Origin: Anaerolineaceae bacterium
Lineage (GTDB): Bacteria > Chloroflexota > Anaerolineae > Promineifilales > Promineifilaceae
Direction of reading: 5' to 3'
Assembly: GCA_002699125.1 (NCBI GenBank)
Contig: PABI01000125.1
Coordinates: forward strand, 124,001-188,000
Length of the DNA: 64,000 nucleotides
Part shown: piece by piece, positions 26,836 to 34,854 of the stretch
How positions within the stretch are numbered: the first letter of the stretch is position 1
Layout of the letters: each line of letters opens with the position of its first letter
The notes under the pieces: generated by a model
Told to the model about the DNA's origin: nothing
The model's input: only the letters and a program-made list of their open reading frames with translations
Databases searched by the model: none
Position numbers and translations under genes: made by a program

Positions 26836-29800
26836 TCAAGGGTGACCTGCTTGCAAAAGGGCAACTGCCGTTTGCCAAAGATCAAGCTGGCGGCCACGTG
26901 CCTGTGCCCCTAGCAAAATCTCTGATGACAATCCTTGAGTTGCTGCCTCCACCGGATTACCTATAACATCGGCAAACCAGCATCCATTGGCAACAAACGG
27001 CAAACGCATGAGCTGAATATACAATTCAAGCGCACTTTCAACCTCATTCCGCTGAAGATAGACTAAAACGGTCAGTGCCATCGTGATCACAGTGGGAAAA
27101 AAGGTTCGCGTTTTCACAAGAAAATTAGCATATTTACCGAAATGGCGATTTGCTTCCTCTACAAGCTGATCGTTTTCCGTAGCAATGGCAAGGAGCCCTG
27201 AACATTCAGCCGCTTCTTTGGTTTGCTCCAACCGAGAGAAAAGTTGCATACCTTTTGTGGCAAATTGTGCGGCTTTCTGATACTGTTTTGCCCCTATATA
27301 TCCAAACCCAAGTCCAAGACAAGCGTAGGCTAACCCTCTTCTGGCCCTAACATGGTGAAACGTCTCGTAGACCGCTGTCTGTTCTACAATGATTGTTTCA
27401 TAATTGCCATCGATCATCATCGAATCAAAATTTAACCATTCTTGGGTCATTGTGGCGGCTAATGACATGCCCAGACTTTCAAATATAGATTTGCTCTGAG
27501 CAAAATAGCCTTTACTATCTTCATACTGGCCAGCAAAACCTTGAATCAATCCCAGTGAATTTGTCGCATTGGCAATGTTTAGTTCATCATTCATCTCTTG
27601 AAAAAGCGTTAGGCTTTGTTGGGCATAGTTAAGTGCCTGTTCAAAATTTCCCCAATCCATCATCAGCAAACTAAGATGGGATAAGGTATGAGCGATACCG
27701 TTTTGGTCTTTAATGGATTGACGGATAGTAAGACTTTCAACAAGATGGTCATTCGCGACAGCAAATTGACCTGTTGCCCGCGCCATGCGCCCTAAAAGAT
27801 TGAGGCTGTTGGATATGCTCCATTGATCATATTCTTTTTGAGCTAACAACAGACTTTGATGCGCAAGTTGCTGTGCTTTTTCTTTATCGAATCGCCAATA
27901 AAATCGACTTTGTTGTAACAGAGCAAAAGCTAGATCGGATTTGCCTGCAAACTGTTCGATCAAAGTAATGCTTTGTTCTAAAGCGTGTTGGCACGATTCC
28001 CGTTGATTAAGGACAGCCAGGAAACGGCCGTACCAAGCATAGAGACGACCTTTAATTTGCTGGGCTTCTGGGCTTTCCAACTGTTGTGTTTCCAATGAAT
28101 CTAAGGCAAGCCGACAGGCATCTGCTCCCTCTTGGTGTCGCCCACGGCGGTCATAAAAAAGGCAAAGTGGATGAATGACGGGTGCCAGCATCTTTGGCTG
28201 ATGCTTACATGCCCAGCGCCACGCCGAACGGCCGTTTTCAAATTCAACATCCAATCTTTTTAAGGCCATTGTCTGTGAGACTCCTTTAAGAGCCGTCTCT
28301 TGTTTGGCCAACAACGCGAGAAAATAGGCGGCGTGTTCTGCCTGAATGATTGTTTGTAAATCGTCTGCGATCTGTACCAGCTTCCCAGCCGCAAACTGGC
28401 GCAATAGTTCATGAATCAAGTACCTCCTTTGAGTGGGATCAAATCGCAGTAACGTTTTGTTGACCAACGAAGCGAGCTGTGGCATGGTTGCTTCAGCCAC
28501 AATTTGGGCAGATTGGCGTGTAAAACCACCGCGAAAAACCGACAGTTTAGCAAACAGACGTTGTTCTTGCGGAGAAAGCCGTTGCCAGGAGGTGTCAAAA
28601 GCGGCCTGCATCGAACGGTGGCGCGGGTGAATGTGGCGGTTAGACGTCGCGAGTAGCGCCAGACTTTGCTGAAGTTCGGCCGCAATCTCATGGGGGGAGA
28701 GAATATTGATGGAGGTGGCGGCCAGCTCAAGTGCCAGCGGCATTCCCTGGAGCAAACGGCAAACATGGGCAACGGCCGTTTGTCCCTCATGATCGAGCCG
28801 AAGGTCTGGCTGAATCCGCTGTGCTGTGTGGGTGAACAGAGCCAGAGCGGTGTACACTGTGGCTGTATCCGCCTCTGTCTCAGGATAATCCAATCCGCGT
28901 AGTTGGTAAACTTGCTCTTGCGGTAATTGCAGGCGTTCGCGAGAGGTGACGAGCAGTTGCACGTTTGGAGCACTTTGCAAAATGGCGTTCAAAACGGCCG
29001 TTGCTTCTCGTGCTTCTTCTGTGGTTAGCAATTGTTCAAAGTTGTCCAGGACTATCAGAATTCGCTTCTGGCGTAAATAGTCGAGCAATTGCTGTCGGGC
29101 CGACCGTATGGGCGTATCGGTGGCGTTTTCCAATTGGAAACCTAAAGCCTCGGCAATGGTGGGGATAAGGGTGACGGCCGTTTCCACACCTACCAGCGAC
29201 ACCCAGTAGACACCATGGGTAAAAAAAGCATAGGTAGCGGTGTTCAGTGCTTCATGGTCAATAGGGCGGCCTAATTGGCGCTGGGCGACAGCCTGGGCCA
29301 GCCGCGTCTTGCCCATACCACCGGGGCCGACAATGGTGATTAAACGACGGTGTTGCCCCGCCAACCAGCTCGTTATCTGCACGATCTCTGTTTGACGACC
29401 CACAAATGGTGTGGCATCAGCAGGTAAGTTGTGGGGCGGGTGGGCATTGGCGGTTTGAATGAGCTTGAACAAGTTCATGGTTTTGGGGGATGGTTCAATC
29501 CCTAATTCATCGGCCAATGTTTGGACACAGGTGAGATATTGGGCAATCGCGCTGCTTCTTTGGCCCTGGTATAGCAATAGGCGCATCAATTGATAATAGA
29601 CTTCTTCCCGCCAGGGCTCCAACGCCAGTTGCTGCTGCGCGTATTGGATAGCCTGTGTCAACTCTGCCCGCTGTTCGTGATAGGTGGTTAGCGTGGTTAA
29701 GGTGTCCATCAGTTGGCGATGGTATTGCTCTCGCTGTTGGGTGAGCCATTGTTCAAATTGGGGGGCGTCTGGTAAGGAGAGACCGACGAGAAAGGGGCCT

Positions 29801-30216
29801 TTGTAGAGGGAGACGGCCGTTTCTCTATGCGCCATACAGCTTTCACACAGATCGGGTTGAATATGAGAATGGGTTTGGCATTGATGGAGGTGGGTGGTGA
29901 AAACGGCCGTGTCCCATTCAATCTGATCTGTGGCTTGCCAGCCAACCGTGTGCCGGTCGGCAACAATCACGTCGTTGTTGGGATCAATCGCCTGACGTAG
30001 CTTGAGCAAGGCCTGGCTGAGGCTGTGGCGGGCTTCTTTTTCTAACTGCTCCGGCCAGAGTAGTCCGGCTAATGTCTCTCTGCGCTGGGGGTAATTGGGA
30101 GCTTCGATAAGCAGGAAGGCCAGTAGAGCCCGCACTTTGTCATAGGCCAGCGTGACGGGCTGATCATTGAGTTGAACTTGTACACCACCAAAAAGCGCGA
30201 TGTGAAGGGTAGGCAT
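26836..30216 (-). CDS. AfsR-like regulator: winged helix-BTAD-NB-ARC-TPR
   Basis: 1126 aa. The N-terminus (1-95) is an OmpR-like winged helix of the SARP type, followed by the BTAD all-helical domain (about 100-255). An NB-ARC NTPase follows, with Walker A GPGGMGKT (297-304), Walker B LIVLDNFEQLL and a TSRERLQ sensor. From about 690 to the end are TPR-like helical repeats. Such STAND regulators are held inactive until a ligand binds the TPR sensor, then oligomerise and activate promoters with direct repeats spaced 11 bp. Exactly such a repeat lies between this gene and the divergent hydrolase operon. Confidence 0.9.
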   Translation of the reverse strand: MPTLHIALFGGVQVQLNDQPVTLAYDKVRALLAFLLIEAPNYPQRRETLAGLLWPEQLEKEARHSLSQALLKLRQAIDPNNDVIVADRHTVGWQATDQIEWDTAVFTTHLHQCQTHSHIQPDLCESCMAHRETAVSLYKGPFLVGLSLPDAPQFEQWLTQQREQYHRQLMDTLTTLTTYHEQRAELTQAIQYAQQQLALEPWREEVYYQLMRLLLYQGQRSSAIAQYLTCVQTLADELGIEPSPKTMNLFKLIQTANAHPPHNLPADATPFVGRQTEIVQITSWLAGQHRRLITIVGPGGMGKTRLAQAVAQRQLGRPIDHEALNTATYAFFTHGVYWVSLVGVETAVTLIPTIAEALGFQLENATDTPIRSARQQLLDYLRQKRILIVLDNFEQLLTTEEAREATAVLNAILQSAPNVQLLVTSRERLQLPQEQVYQLRGLDYPETEADTATVYTALALFTHTAQRIQPDLRLDHEGQTAVAHVCRLLQGMPLALELAATSINILSPHEIAAELQQSLALLATSNRHIHPRHRSMQAAFDTSWQRLSPQEQRLFAKLSVFRGGFTRQSAQIVAEATMPQLASLVNKTLLRFDPTQRRYLIHELLRQFAAGKLVQIADDLQTIIQAEHAAYFLALLAKQETALKGVSQTMALKRLDVEFENGRSAWRWACKHQPKMLAPVIHPLCLFYDRRGRHQEGADACRLALDSLETQQLESPEAQQIKGRLYAWYGRFLAVLNQRESCQHALEQSITLIEQFAGKSDLAFALLQQSRFYWRFDKEKAQQLAHQSLLLAQKEYDQWSISNSLNLLGRMARATGQFAVANDHLVESLTIRQSIKDQNGIAHTLSHLSLLMMDWGNFEQALNYAQQSLTLFQEMNDELNIANATNSLGLIQGFAGQYEDSKGYFAQSKSIFESLGMSLAATMTQEWLNFDSMMIDGNYETIIVEQTAVYETFHHVRARRGLAYACLGLGFGYIGAKQYQKAAQFATKGMQLFSRLEQTKEAAECSGLLAIATENDQLVEEANRHFGKYANFLVKTRTFFPTVITMALTVLVYLQRNEVESALELYIQLMRLPFVANGCWFADVIGNPVEAATQGLSSEILLGAQARGRQLDLWQTAVALLQAGHP

Positions 30217-30235
30217 GGACGATTATACCCCGTTA

Positions 30236-30255
30236 TTGATAGTTTGTTGATAGTT
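30236..30255. promoter_or_regulatory. Direct repeat TTGATAGTT x2, 11-bp period: candidate SARP-type operator
   Basis: TTGATAGTT occurs at 30236-30244 and 30247-30255, start to start 11 bp, one helical turn. It is placed in the 92-bp divergent region between the BTAD-NB-ARC gene and the hydrolase operon. SARP regulators bind heptamer direct repeats with this period overlapping the -35 region. Confidence 0.6.
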
Positions 30256-30308
30256 GTATGTACACTGTTTCATAGCAGATACGCGTTGACAGAATAAGGA
30301 GAGTGGAT

Positions 30309-30998
30309 ATGGCTATCTATCTGATCGTACACGGGGGCTTTTCTGGTGGCTGGGGTTGGCGGGAAGTGGCCAACATTTTGCGCCAGGCCGGGCATGAGGT
30401 CTTTACACCGACATTGACAGGATTAGGTGAACGTGCCCATCTGGCCATGCCCGAAATTAACTTGAACACCCATATTCAAGATGTCGTTGGGGTGCTGGTG
30501 TGTGAAGATTTGTGGGATGTCATTCTGATTGGGCACAGCTCTAGTTCCATGGTGATAACCGGCGTGGCTGAACGGCAGCCGGAGCGACTTGCCCGTCTGG
30601 TCTACCTGGACACAGCCGTTCCAGAAGATGGTCAATCCTGGTTGGATGTGCTTGGGTCAGAGATGGTGCAGATAGCGCTGGACATGGCGCAGGAAAAGGG
30701 AGATGGTTGGCGGCTCCCCATGATTCCCGAGCCGCCAAGATATCAACCTCATCCGCTCAAAACGGTGACAGACCGTCTGCCTATCAACAATCCAGCCGCC
30801 AGGCGCATTCCACGCGCTTTTATTCATTGCTGTAATAAGTCGGAAGAGAGTCCTGTGGCGCTGGCCTGGCCAGCGATTGATCGGGCGGCTGAGAAAGCGA
30901 GGCAGAATGGCTGGTGGTATCGCACCCTGGCTACCGGTCACAGCCCCAATGAGACGATGCCGCATGAACTGGCCGCTTTGTTGCTGGAACTGGCGTAG
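30309..30998 (+). CDS. Alpha/beta-hydrolase (esterase/hydroxynitrile-lyase-like)
   Basis: 229 aa from ATG 30309, with AAGGAG at 30296-30301 spaced 7 nt; the GTG at 30303 overlaps no better signal. Signatures: YLIVHGGFSGGWGWR oxyanion-hole region, nucleophile elbow GHSSSS (usually GHSxGG; the Gly after Ser is replaced here), an acid in LDTAVPEDGQ, and catalytic His in TGHSPNE near the C-terminus. Similar to plant-type methylesterases/hydroxynitrile lyases and bacterial EstC. It is the first gene of a plus-strand group (DinB-like, SRPBCC, MBL) and probably controlled by the divergent BTAD regulator. Confidence 0.88.
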   Translation: MAIYLIVHGGFSGGWGWREVANILRQAGHEVFTPTLTGLGERAHLAMPEINLNTHIQDVVGVLVCEDLWDVILIGHSSSSMVITGVAERQPERLARLVYLDTAVPEDGQSWLDVLGSEMVQIALDMAQEKGDGWRLPMIPEPPRYQPHPLKTVTDRLPINNPAARRIPRAFIHCCNKSEESPVALAWPAIDRAAEKARQNGWWYRTLATGHSPNETMPHELAALLLELA

Positions 30999-31017
30999 AT
31001 TGGGACGAATAATATAC

Positions 31018-31044
31018 GTAGGTCGGATTGGCAATCCGACCTAC
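31018..31044. repeat. Perfect palindromic repeat GTAGGTCGGATT-ggc-AATCCGACCTAC
   Basis: Twelve-bp perfect arms with a 3-nt loop lie between the hydrolase and DinB-like genes. There is no T-run after it. Its compact REP-like form suggests a dispersed repeat rather than a terminator. Confidence 0.75.
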
Positions 31045-31087
31045 ATATGATGTAAGGCCCTGGAATATAAACAAGGAGAAAAACAAG

Positions 31088-31585
31088 ATGAGTTCAGATG
31101 AAGTTTTGACCGTGGCGCAGTTGTTGGCGCAAGTGGAGGAGGCGACGGCGGTGGTAACGGCCGTTATTGAAGGATGTAGTGAGGAACGGTGGGAAACGGC
31201 CGTGGCCGAGGAAGGACGCACCGTCGGCGTGGTTCTGCATCACATTGCTTACGCCTATCCCTTTGTGGTGGATTGGGCCTGCAAGTTGGCGCAAGGTGAA
31301 GGCGCACCCGCTGTCAGCTACGATGACATACATGCCATCAACCATCAGCACGCGGAAGCTCAGGCTGACGTTGATCCGGCCGCCACACTGACCTTGCTCA
31401 AGCGCAACGCCCAGGCGGCGCAAGCGCAGATCGGGCAGTTAAGCGATGCGGATTTACAGGTGTCGGCACCCTTTGCGCTGATTGGCGGCCAGGAAATTTC
31501 GGTGCAACAGATGGTGCAATGGTTCTTGGTGAATCACGCCCATAATCATTTGACAGCGATTCACAACACAATTGGAGGAAAATAA
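31088..31585 (+). CDS. DinB-like (DinB_2/YfiT) putative metalloenzyme
   Basis: 165 aa from ATG 31088; AAGGAG at 31073-31078 with 9-nt spacing. A four-helix bundle is suggested by long amphipathic helices. The three metal-ligand His positions are visible: VVLHHIAYAYP (near 50) and VNHAHNHLTAIH (near 150-159). DinB/YfiT proteins bind a divalent metal and include thiol S-transferases; the substrate here is unknown. It ends 1 bp before the SRPBCC gene and is clearly co-transcribed with it. Confidence 0.85.
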   Translation: MSSDEVLTVAQLLAQVEEATAVVTAVIEGCSEERWETAVAEEGRTVGVVLHHIAYAYPFVVDWACKLAQGEGAPAVSYDDIHAINHQHAEAQADVDPAATLTLLKRNAQAAQAQIGQLSDADLQVSAPFALIGGQEISVQQMVQWFLVNHAHNHLTAIHNTIGGK

Positions 31586-31586
31586 A

Positions 31587-32045
31587 ATGACCACGATCAT
31601 CAAATCAATTGAAATCAATGCGACCCGCGACACCATTCGCAAATATTATGCCCATCCGGTGAACACACCCAAATGGTCTCACTTACTCACGGTTTGGGAA
31701 CCGGAGGAAGCGTGGCCCAGTGCCGGAGCCACGGCCAAGATGGGCATCAAAAGCGGTGGCCTGAATGTGGAAGGTGTCGCCACAACGCTCGCCTACAACG
31801 AGGAAACAATGGCCCATCATTTCCGCCACGAACCCGACAATCAAATAATGGCCCCTTCTGACACCTGGTTTACATTCGACGAAAAAGATGGCAAGATAAT
31901 GGTCACTACCAAAGTCGAGTACACCATTCCGGGCAGCTTTTTAGGCAAGGCGCTCGACAAGCTGTTTGTGGAACGGCAAAACAGCAAGGATATTGAGCAG
32001 CAGTTGGTCAATCTCAAGGTACTGGCTGAAGAGGACTCTACCTAG
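31587..32045 (+). CDS. SRPBCC (polyketide cyclase-like) protein
   Basis: 152 aa from ATG 31587, preceded by GGAGG at 31574-31578. A START/SRPBCC helix-grip fold is indicated by IKSIEINATRDTIRKYYAHP, HLLTVWEPEEAWP, VATTLAYNEE and the long C-terminal helix FLGKALDKLFVERQNSKDIE. These proteins bind hydrophobic small molecules; some are cyclases or aromatase-like. The final 36 codons are present a second time 1 kb downstream, beyond the MBL gene, as a remnant. The partners are the DinB-like and MBL genes in the same operon. Confidence 0.85.
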   Translation: MTTIIKSIEINATRDTIRKYYAHPVNTPKWSHLLTVWEPEEAWPSAGATAKMGIKSGGLNVEGVATTLAYNEETMAHHFRHEPDNQIMAPSDTWFTFDEKDGKIMVTTKVEYTIPGSFLGKALDKLFVERQNSKDIEQQLVNLKVLAEEDST

Positions 32046-32052
32046 CAACCAC

Positions 32053-32910
32053 ATGGATAATCAGGAAAACTCCAACAAAGATCGATTCCATTTTAGCGTA
32101 GGTGCGTTTGATTGTTTAGTTATCAATGATGGCAATATCAGCGGCAATGCCGAGATGCTGTTTATCAACGCGCCCGTCCAGCGATTGGCCAAGGTCCTCC
32201 ACGCCCATACGCTTGACCCTGAGCATCTGCCGTCTACGTGGAGCTGTCTGCTGGTCAAAACGGCGGACCATGTGGTGCTGATCGATACGGGGCTTGGCAG
32301 TGGGCAACCAGTTGGGGGCCACTTGCTGCCCATTCTGGCTGAAGAAGGGGTTTCACCCACGGACATTGATACGGTCATTTTGACCCACGGCCACGGCGAT
32401 CATATCGGCGGGTGCGTCACGGAAAGTGGAGACCCGGCTTTTCCAAAGGCGACCTATTTCATGGGCAAAGATGAGTGGCTGTACTGGACGTCGGAAGCGA
32501 CATTAGCTCAAGAATCGGACAGCACGGCCGATTTTGCGCGGAAGAAGTTACGGCCGTTAACGGCCATATTGCAAACCGTCGAGGATGGGCAAGAGATCGT
32601 CCCCGGCATCCGCGTCGTCGTCGCCCCCGGTCATACGATGGGACAAATAGTTGTTCAGATTGCGTCAGACGGCGAACAGCTGCTCTTTTTGGCGGACGTG
32701 GCACTGCATCCTATCCATGTGGAACATCCCGATTGGGTCAGCCAGATGGATGCCGACCCGGCGCAGACGGTGCTAACCCGCCAAAAAATGTTCCAGTGGG
32801 CGGTGGACCACAACGCGCTAGTCTTGGCCTTTCACTTTCCGCCATTCCCCAGCTTGGGGCACATCGTTCCCGACGGGTCGGGGTGGCGCTGGCAGGCAAT
32901 TGATTTATGA
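32053..32910 (+). CDS. Metallo-beta-lactamase-fold hydrolase (lactonase-like)
   Basis: 285 aa from ATG 32053, 7 bp after the SRPBCC stop; no good ribosome-binding site, so translation may be coupled. Zinc motif THGHGDHIGG at 111-120, then APGHTMGQ and LADVALHP supply further ligands. The order and length resemble AttM/AiiA-like N-acyl-homoserine lactonases and related hydrolases, but HxHxDH alone cannot identify the substrate. It is a distant relative of the other MBL protein in this window (24.9-25.7 kb), with different surroundings. It interrupts what appears to be a duplicated SRPBCC region. Confidence 0.85.
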   Translation: MDNQENSNKDRFHFSVGAFDCLVINDGNISGNAEMLFINAPVQRLAKVLHAHTLDPEHLPSTWSCLLVKTADHVVLIDTGLGSGQPVGGHLLPILAEEGVSPTDIDTVILTHGHGDHIGGCVTESGDPAFPKATYFMGKDEWLYWTSEATLAQESDSTADFARKKLRPLTAILQTVEDGQEIVPGIRVVVAPGHTMGQIVVQIASDGEQLLFLADVALHPIHVEHPDWVSQMDADPAQTVLTRQKMFQWAVDHNALVLAFHFPPFPSLGHIVPDGSGWRWQAIDL

Positions 32911-32938
32911 GTGAGGAGGGTGGGGAAACAACCGTATC

Positions 32939-33046
32939 ATTTTAGGCAAGGCTCTCGACAATCTCTTTGTGGAACGGCAGAACGCCAAGGATAATGAGCA
33001 GCCCTTGGCCACCCTCAAGACGTTGGCCAAGGGCGAGGCAGTCTAA
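32939..33046 (+). pseudogene. Remnant: C-terminal end of a second SRPBCC gene
   Basis: Translating 32939-33046 gives ILGKALDNLFVERQNAKD and then NEQPLATLKTLAKGEAV with a stop, closely matching the C-terminus of the SRPBCC gene ending at 32045 (FLGKALDKLFVERQNSKD and following). Homology starts abruptly at the TTTTAGGCAAGGC sequence common to both. No start or N-terminal part is left. It is best explained by a tandem duplication in which the MBL gene replaced or was inserted over the front of the second copy. Confidence 0.8.
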
Positions 33047-33083
33047 CAATCAAATAGCAAGAAATGCCACTATTACCGGAAAA

Positions 33084-33263
33084 ATGATGACGAGGCATTT
33101 AAGCAAAACAGCAGGTAAAACCAACCTCATTCTCCGGCTTAAAGTGGCGTTCTCCGTGGTCAATTTGGCCGTCGCATTGATCATACTCGTCGCAGTTTCC
33201 CAATTTTTTCGCCCAGCAAAGGCAAAGATGCCAACAGAGAAACTAGCTCTGCAACAAGGTTAG
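33084..33263 (+). CDS. Small single-span membrane protein, uncertain
   Basis: 59 aa from ATG 33084 (or 33087). A basic N-terminus (RHLSKTAGKTN, RLK) precedes one hydrophobic segment AFSVVNLAVALIILVAV and a basic tail: a plausible type II membrane micro-protein. Only a weak CGGA precedes the ATG. Its last 21 nt overlap the end of the DAG kinase gene on the other strand. No family recognised; it may be decaying sequence following the SRPBCC remnant. Confidence 0.35.
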   Translation: MMTRHLSKTAGKTNLILRLKVAFSVVNLAVALIILVAVSQFFRPAKAKMPTEKLALQQG

Positions 33264-34133
33264 TTTGCCGGGGAGAATCTGATACTCAATCTGTGTAGCG
33301 GCTTCGGCGATGATTTCGCCGTCGGCATGAATAGGGGTACCGGGACTGCTGGTGATGTGGATGTGGCGGGTACGGCCGTACACCACCTGTGGATGATAGA
33401 TGTGCGTCTTGCGGAACAGCTTAATCAGAATGGCCAGTACTGTCAGCTTAGGCACTTCGGGGGCAAAGACAAAATCAAACAGGCCATCGTCAACGGCCGC
33501 ATTCGGGGCCATGTAAAAACCGCCGGTGCGCGGTCCGTTGCACACCGACAGCAAATAGGCCGGCCCATCGTGCCCGCCATCGTCCCAGCGCACCTGCATG
33601 TGCCACGCCTTCAGCTTAATCAGCCCCTTCACTAACGCCACGACGTAGCGCAGTTCGCCGGACAGCCGCTTCATGCGAATGTTTTCAATCGTAATCATTG
33701 GCTCCATGGCCACGGCACAGTTGTTGATGAAAAAGTAATCGTTGATGCGCCCGGCATCAATCTGGCGCGTCTGGCCAGCGGCAATGATTTGCGCCGCTGC
33801 ATTCAAGTCACGCGGCAGCCCCACCATGTCGCTAAAGTCATTGGCAGTGCCGATGGGCATGACGCCAAAGGGCACCGTTGGCCCCTCCCCTGCCGCCCGC
33901 AGCAGGCCGTTGGCCACTTCGTTCAGCGTGCCGTCTCCTCCGGCGGCAATCACGGCGTCGTACCCTTCGGTAACGGCCGTTTCCGCCAAGGCAATTCCCT
34001 CACGTGGTCCTTCCGTCAGGATGATATCGGGCTGGAGGCCAGCGGCCGCCAACGCCGCCCGCACCTCATCCACCCGGGACCCGGCCCGCCAGCGGTTAGC
34101 GTAAGGGTTTAAAATGACCTTAACTTTTTCCAT
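33243..34133 (-). CDS. Diacylglycerol kinase-family lipid kinase (YegS/BmrU type)
   Basis: 296 aa. VKVILNPYANRW opens the fold, the catalytic/nucleotide motif is AAGGDGTLNEVANGLL (about 63-78), and the second conserved element is MPIGTANDFSD. The C-terminal beta-sandwich domain contains ADGEIIAEA. This family phosphorylates diacylglycerol or related lipids. Its start overlaps the upstream GDPD gene by 14 nt, so the two are co-translated. Together they form a lipid-turnover pair: one hydrolyses glycerophosphodiesters and the other phosphorylates lipid alcohols. Substrate inferred. Confidence 0.92.
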   Translation of the reverse strand: MEKVKVILNPYANRWRAGSRVDEVRAALAAAGLQPDIILTEGPREGIALAETAVTEGYDAVIAAGGDGTLNEVANGLLRAAGEGPTVPFGVMPIGTANDFSDMVGLPRDLNAAAQIIAAGQTRQIDAGRINDYFFINNCAVAMEPMITIENIRMKRLSGELRYVVALVKGLIKLKAWHMQVRWDDGGHDGPAYLLSVCNGPRTGGFYMAPNAAVDDGLFDFVFAPEVPKLTVLAILIKLFRKTHIYHPQVVYGRTRHIHITSSPGTPIHADGEIIAEAATQIEYQILPGKLTLLQS

Positions 34134-34851
34134 GGCTAAACAGTGCGTTGCGGATCAATTTTGGCTGATTGGTGATAATCGCATGAACACCCAAATCGAC
34201 TAATCGCCGTGCCTCTGCCGGATCATCCACTGTCCAGACGTGGACGCGCCAGCCCATTTTTTTGGCCCAGGCCATGTAATCGGCATCCACCAGGCGGTAG
34301 TGTGGGTGAACGGCCTGGCCGGGTGCCAGTAAATATTTGTACTTCAGGGTTGAGGTGTAGCTAAGGTGCGCCACCCAGGTAGATTGCGTCAGGTGGCGGC
34401 GCGCCCGGCGCACCGCCAGGGGATTAAACGAAGAGACAACCGTCTGGTTTTCTACGTGATGGGCCTGGATGCGATCGGCCACGGCGGCGGCAAGACCGGT
34501 GTCACGAAGTGCGGCCGTTTTCAGTTCCACATTGTACAAAAAGCTGGGTCCAAATGTCTCAAAGACCTCATCCAGCGTAGGGATTGACTGTCCTTCGCCG
34601 GCATCCAGCGCCTGAAGTTGGGCTAAGGTGAGCTGCTGCACCGACCCCCGACCGCTGGTTGTCCGCTCCAGCTGGCTGTCGTGGATTACAACTGGCCAAC
34701 CATCGGCCGAGAGCTGCACATCAAATTCGATGCCGTCAGCCCCCTGCGCCTGCGCCAGGGCAAAGGCTGCCAGCGTGTTTTCCGGTGCTTCTGCACTGGC
34801 CCCACGATGACCGATGATTAACGGCCGTTGCGCAGAAGACCAATTCAACAT
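34120..34851 (-). CDS. Glycerophosphodiester phosphodiesterase
   Basis: 243 aa, no signal peptide, so cytoplasmic (UgpQ-like). The GDPD signature is complete: IGHRGASAEAPENTLAAF with catalytic His and the PENT motif, GADGIEFDVQLSADGWPVVIHD with metal-binding Glu/Asp and second His, and C-terminal HVWTVDDPAEARRLVDLGV. It hydrolyses glycerophosphodiesters to glycerol-3-phosphate and an alcohol. It is the middle gene of an ATPase-GDPD-DAG kinase operon: 3 bp after the ATPase stop, and overlapping the kinase start by 14 nt. Confidence 0.94.
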   Translation of the reverse strand: MLNWSSAQRPLIIGHRGASAEAPENTLAAFALAQAQGADGIEFDVQLSADGWPVVIHDSQLERTTSGRGSVQQLTLAQLQALDAGEGQSIPTLDEVFETFGPSFLYNVELKTAALRDTGLAAAVADRIQAHHVENQTVVSSFNPLAVRRARRHLTQSTWVAHLSYTSTLKYKYLLAPGQAVHPHYRLVDADYMAWAKKMGWRVHVWTVDDPAEARRLVDLGVHAIITNQPKLIRNALFSHGKS

Positions 34852-34854
34852 CAG

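Noticed and set aside
30236..30255. CRISPR or microsatellite
   Set aside because: Only two 9-nt units; the location and 11-bp period fit a regulator site better.
31966..32052. N-terminal extension of the second MBL protein
   Set aside because: The first 29 codons run over the SRPBCC gene in another frame; ATG 32053 gives the normal MBL N-terminus.
33084..33263. Secure small membrane protein gene
   Set aside because: Kept only as a low-confidence CDS: weak ribosome-binding site and overlap with the DAG kinase gene end.
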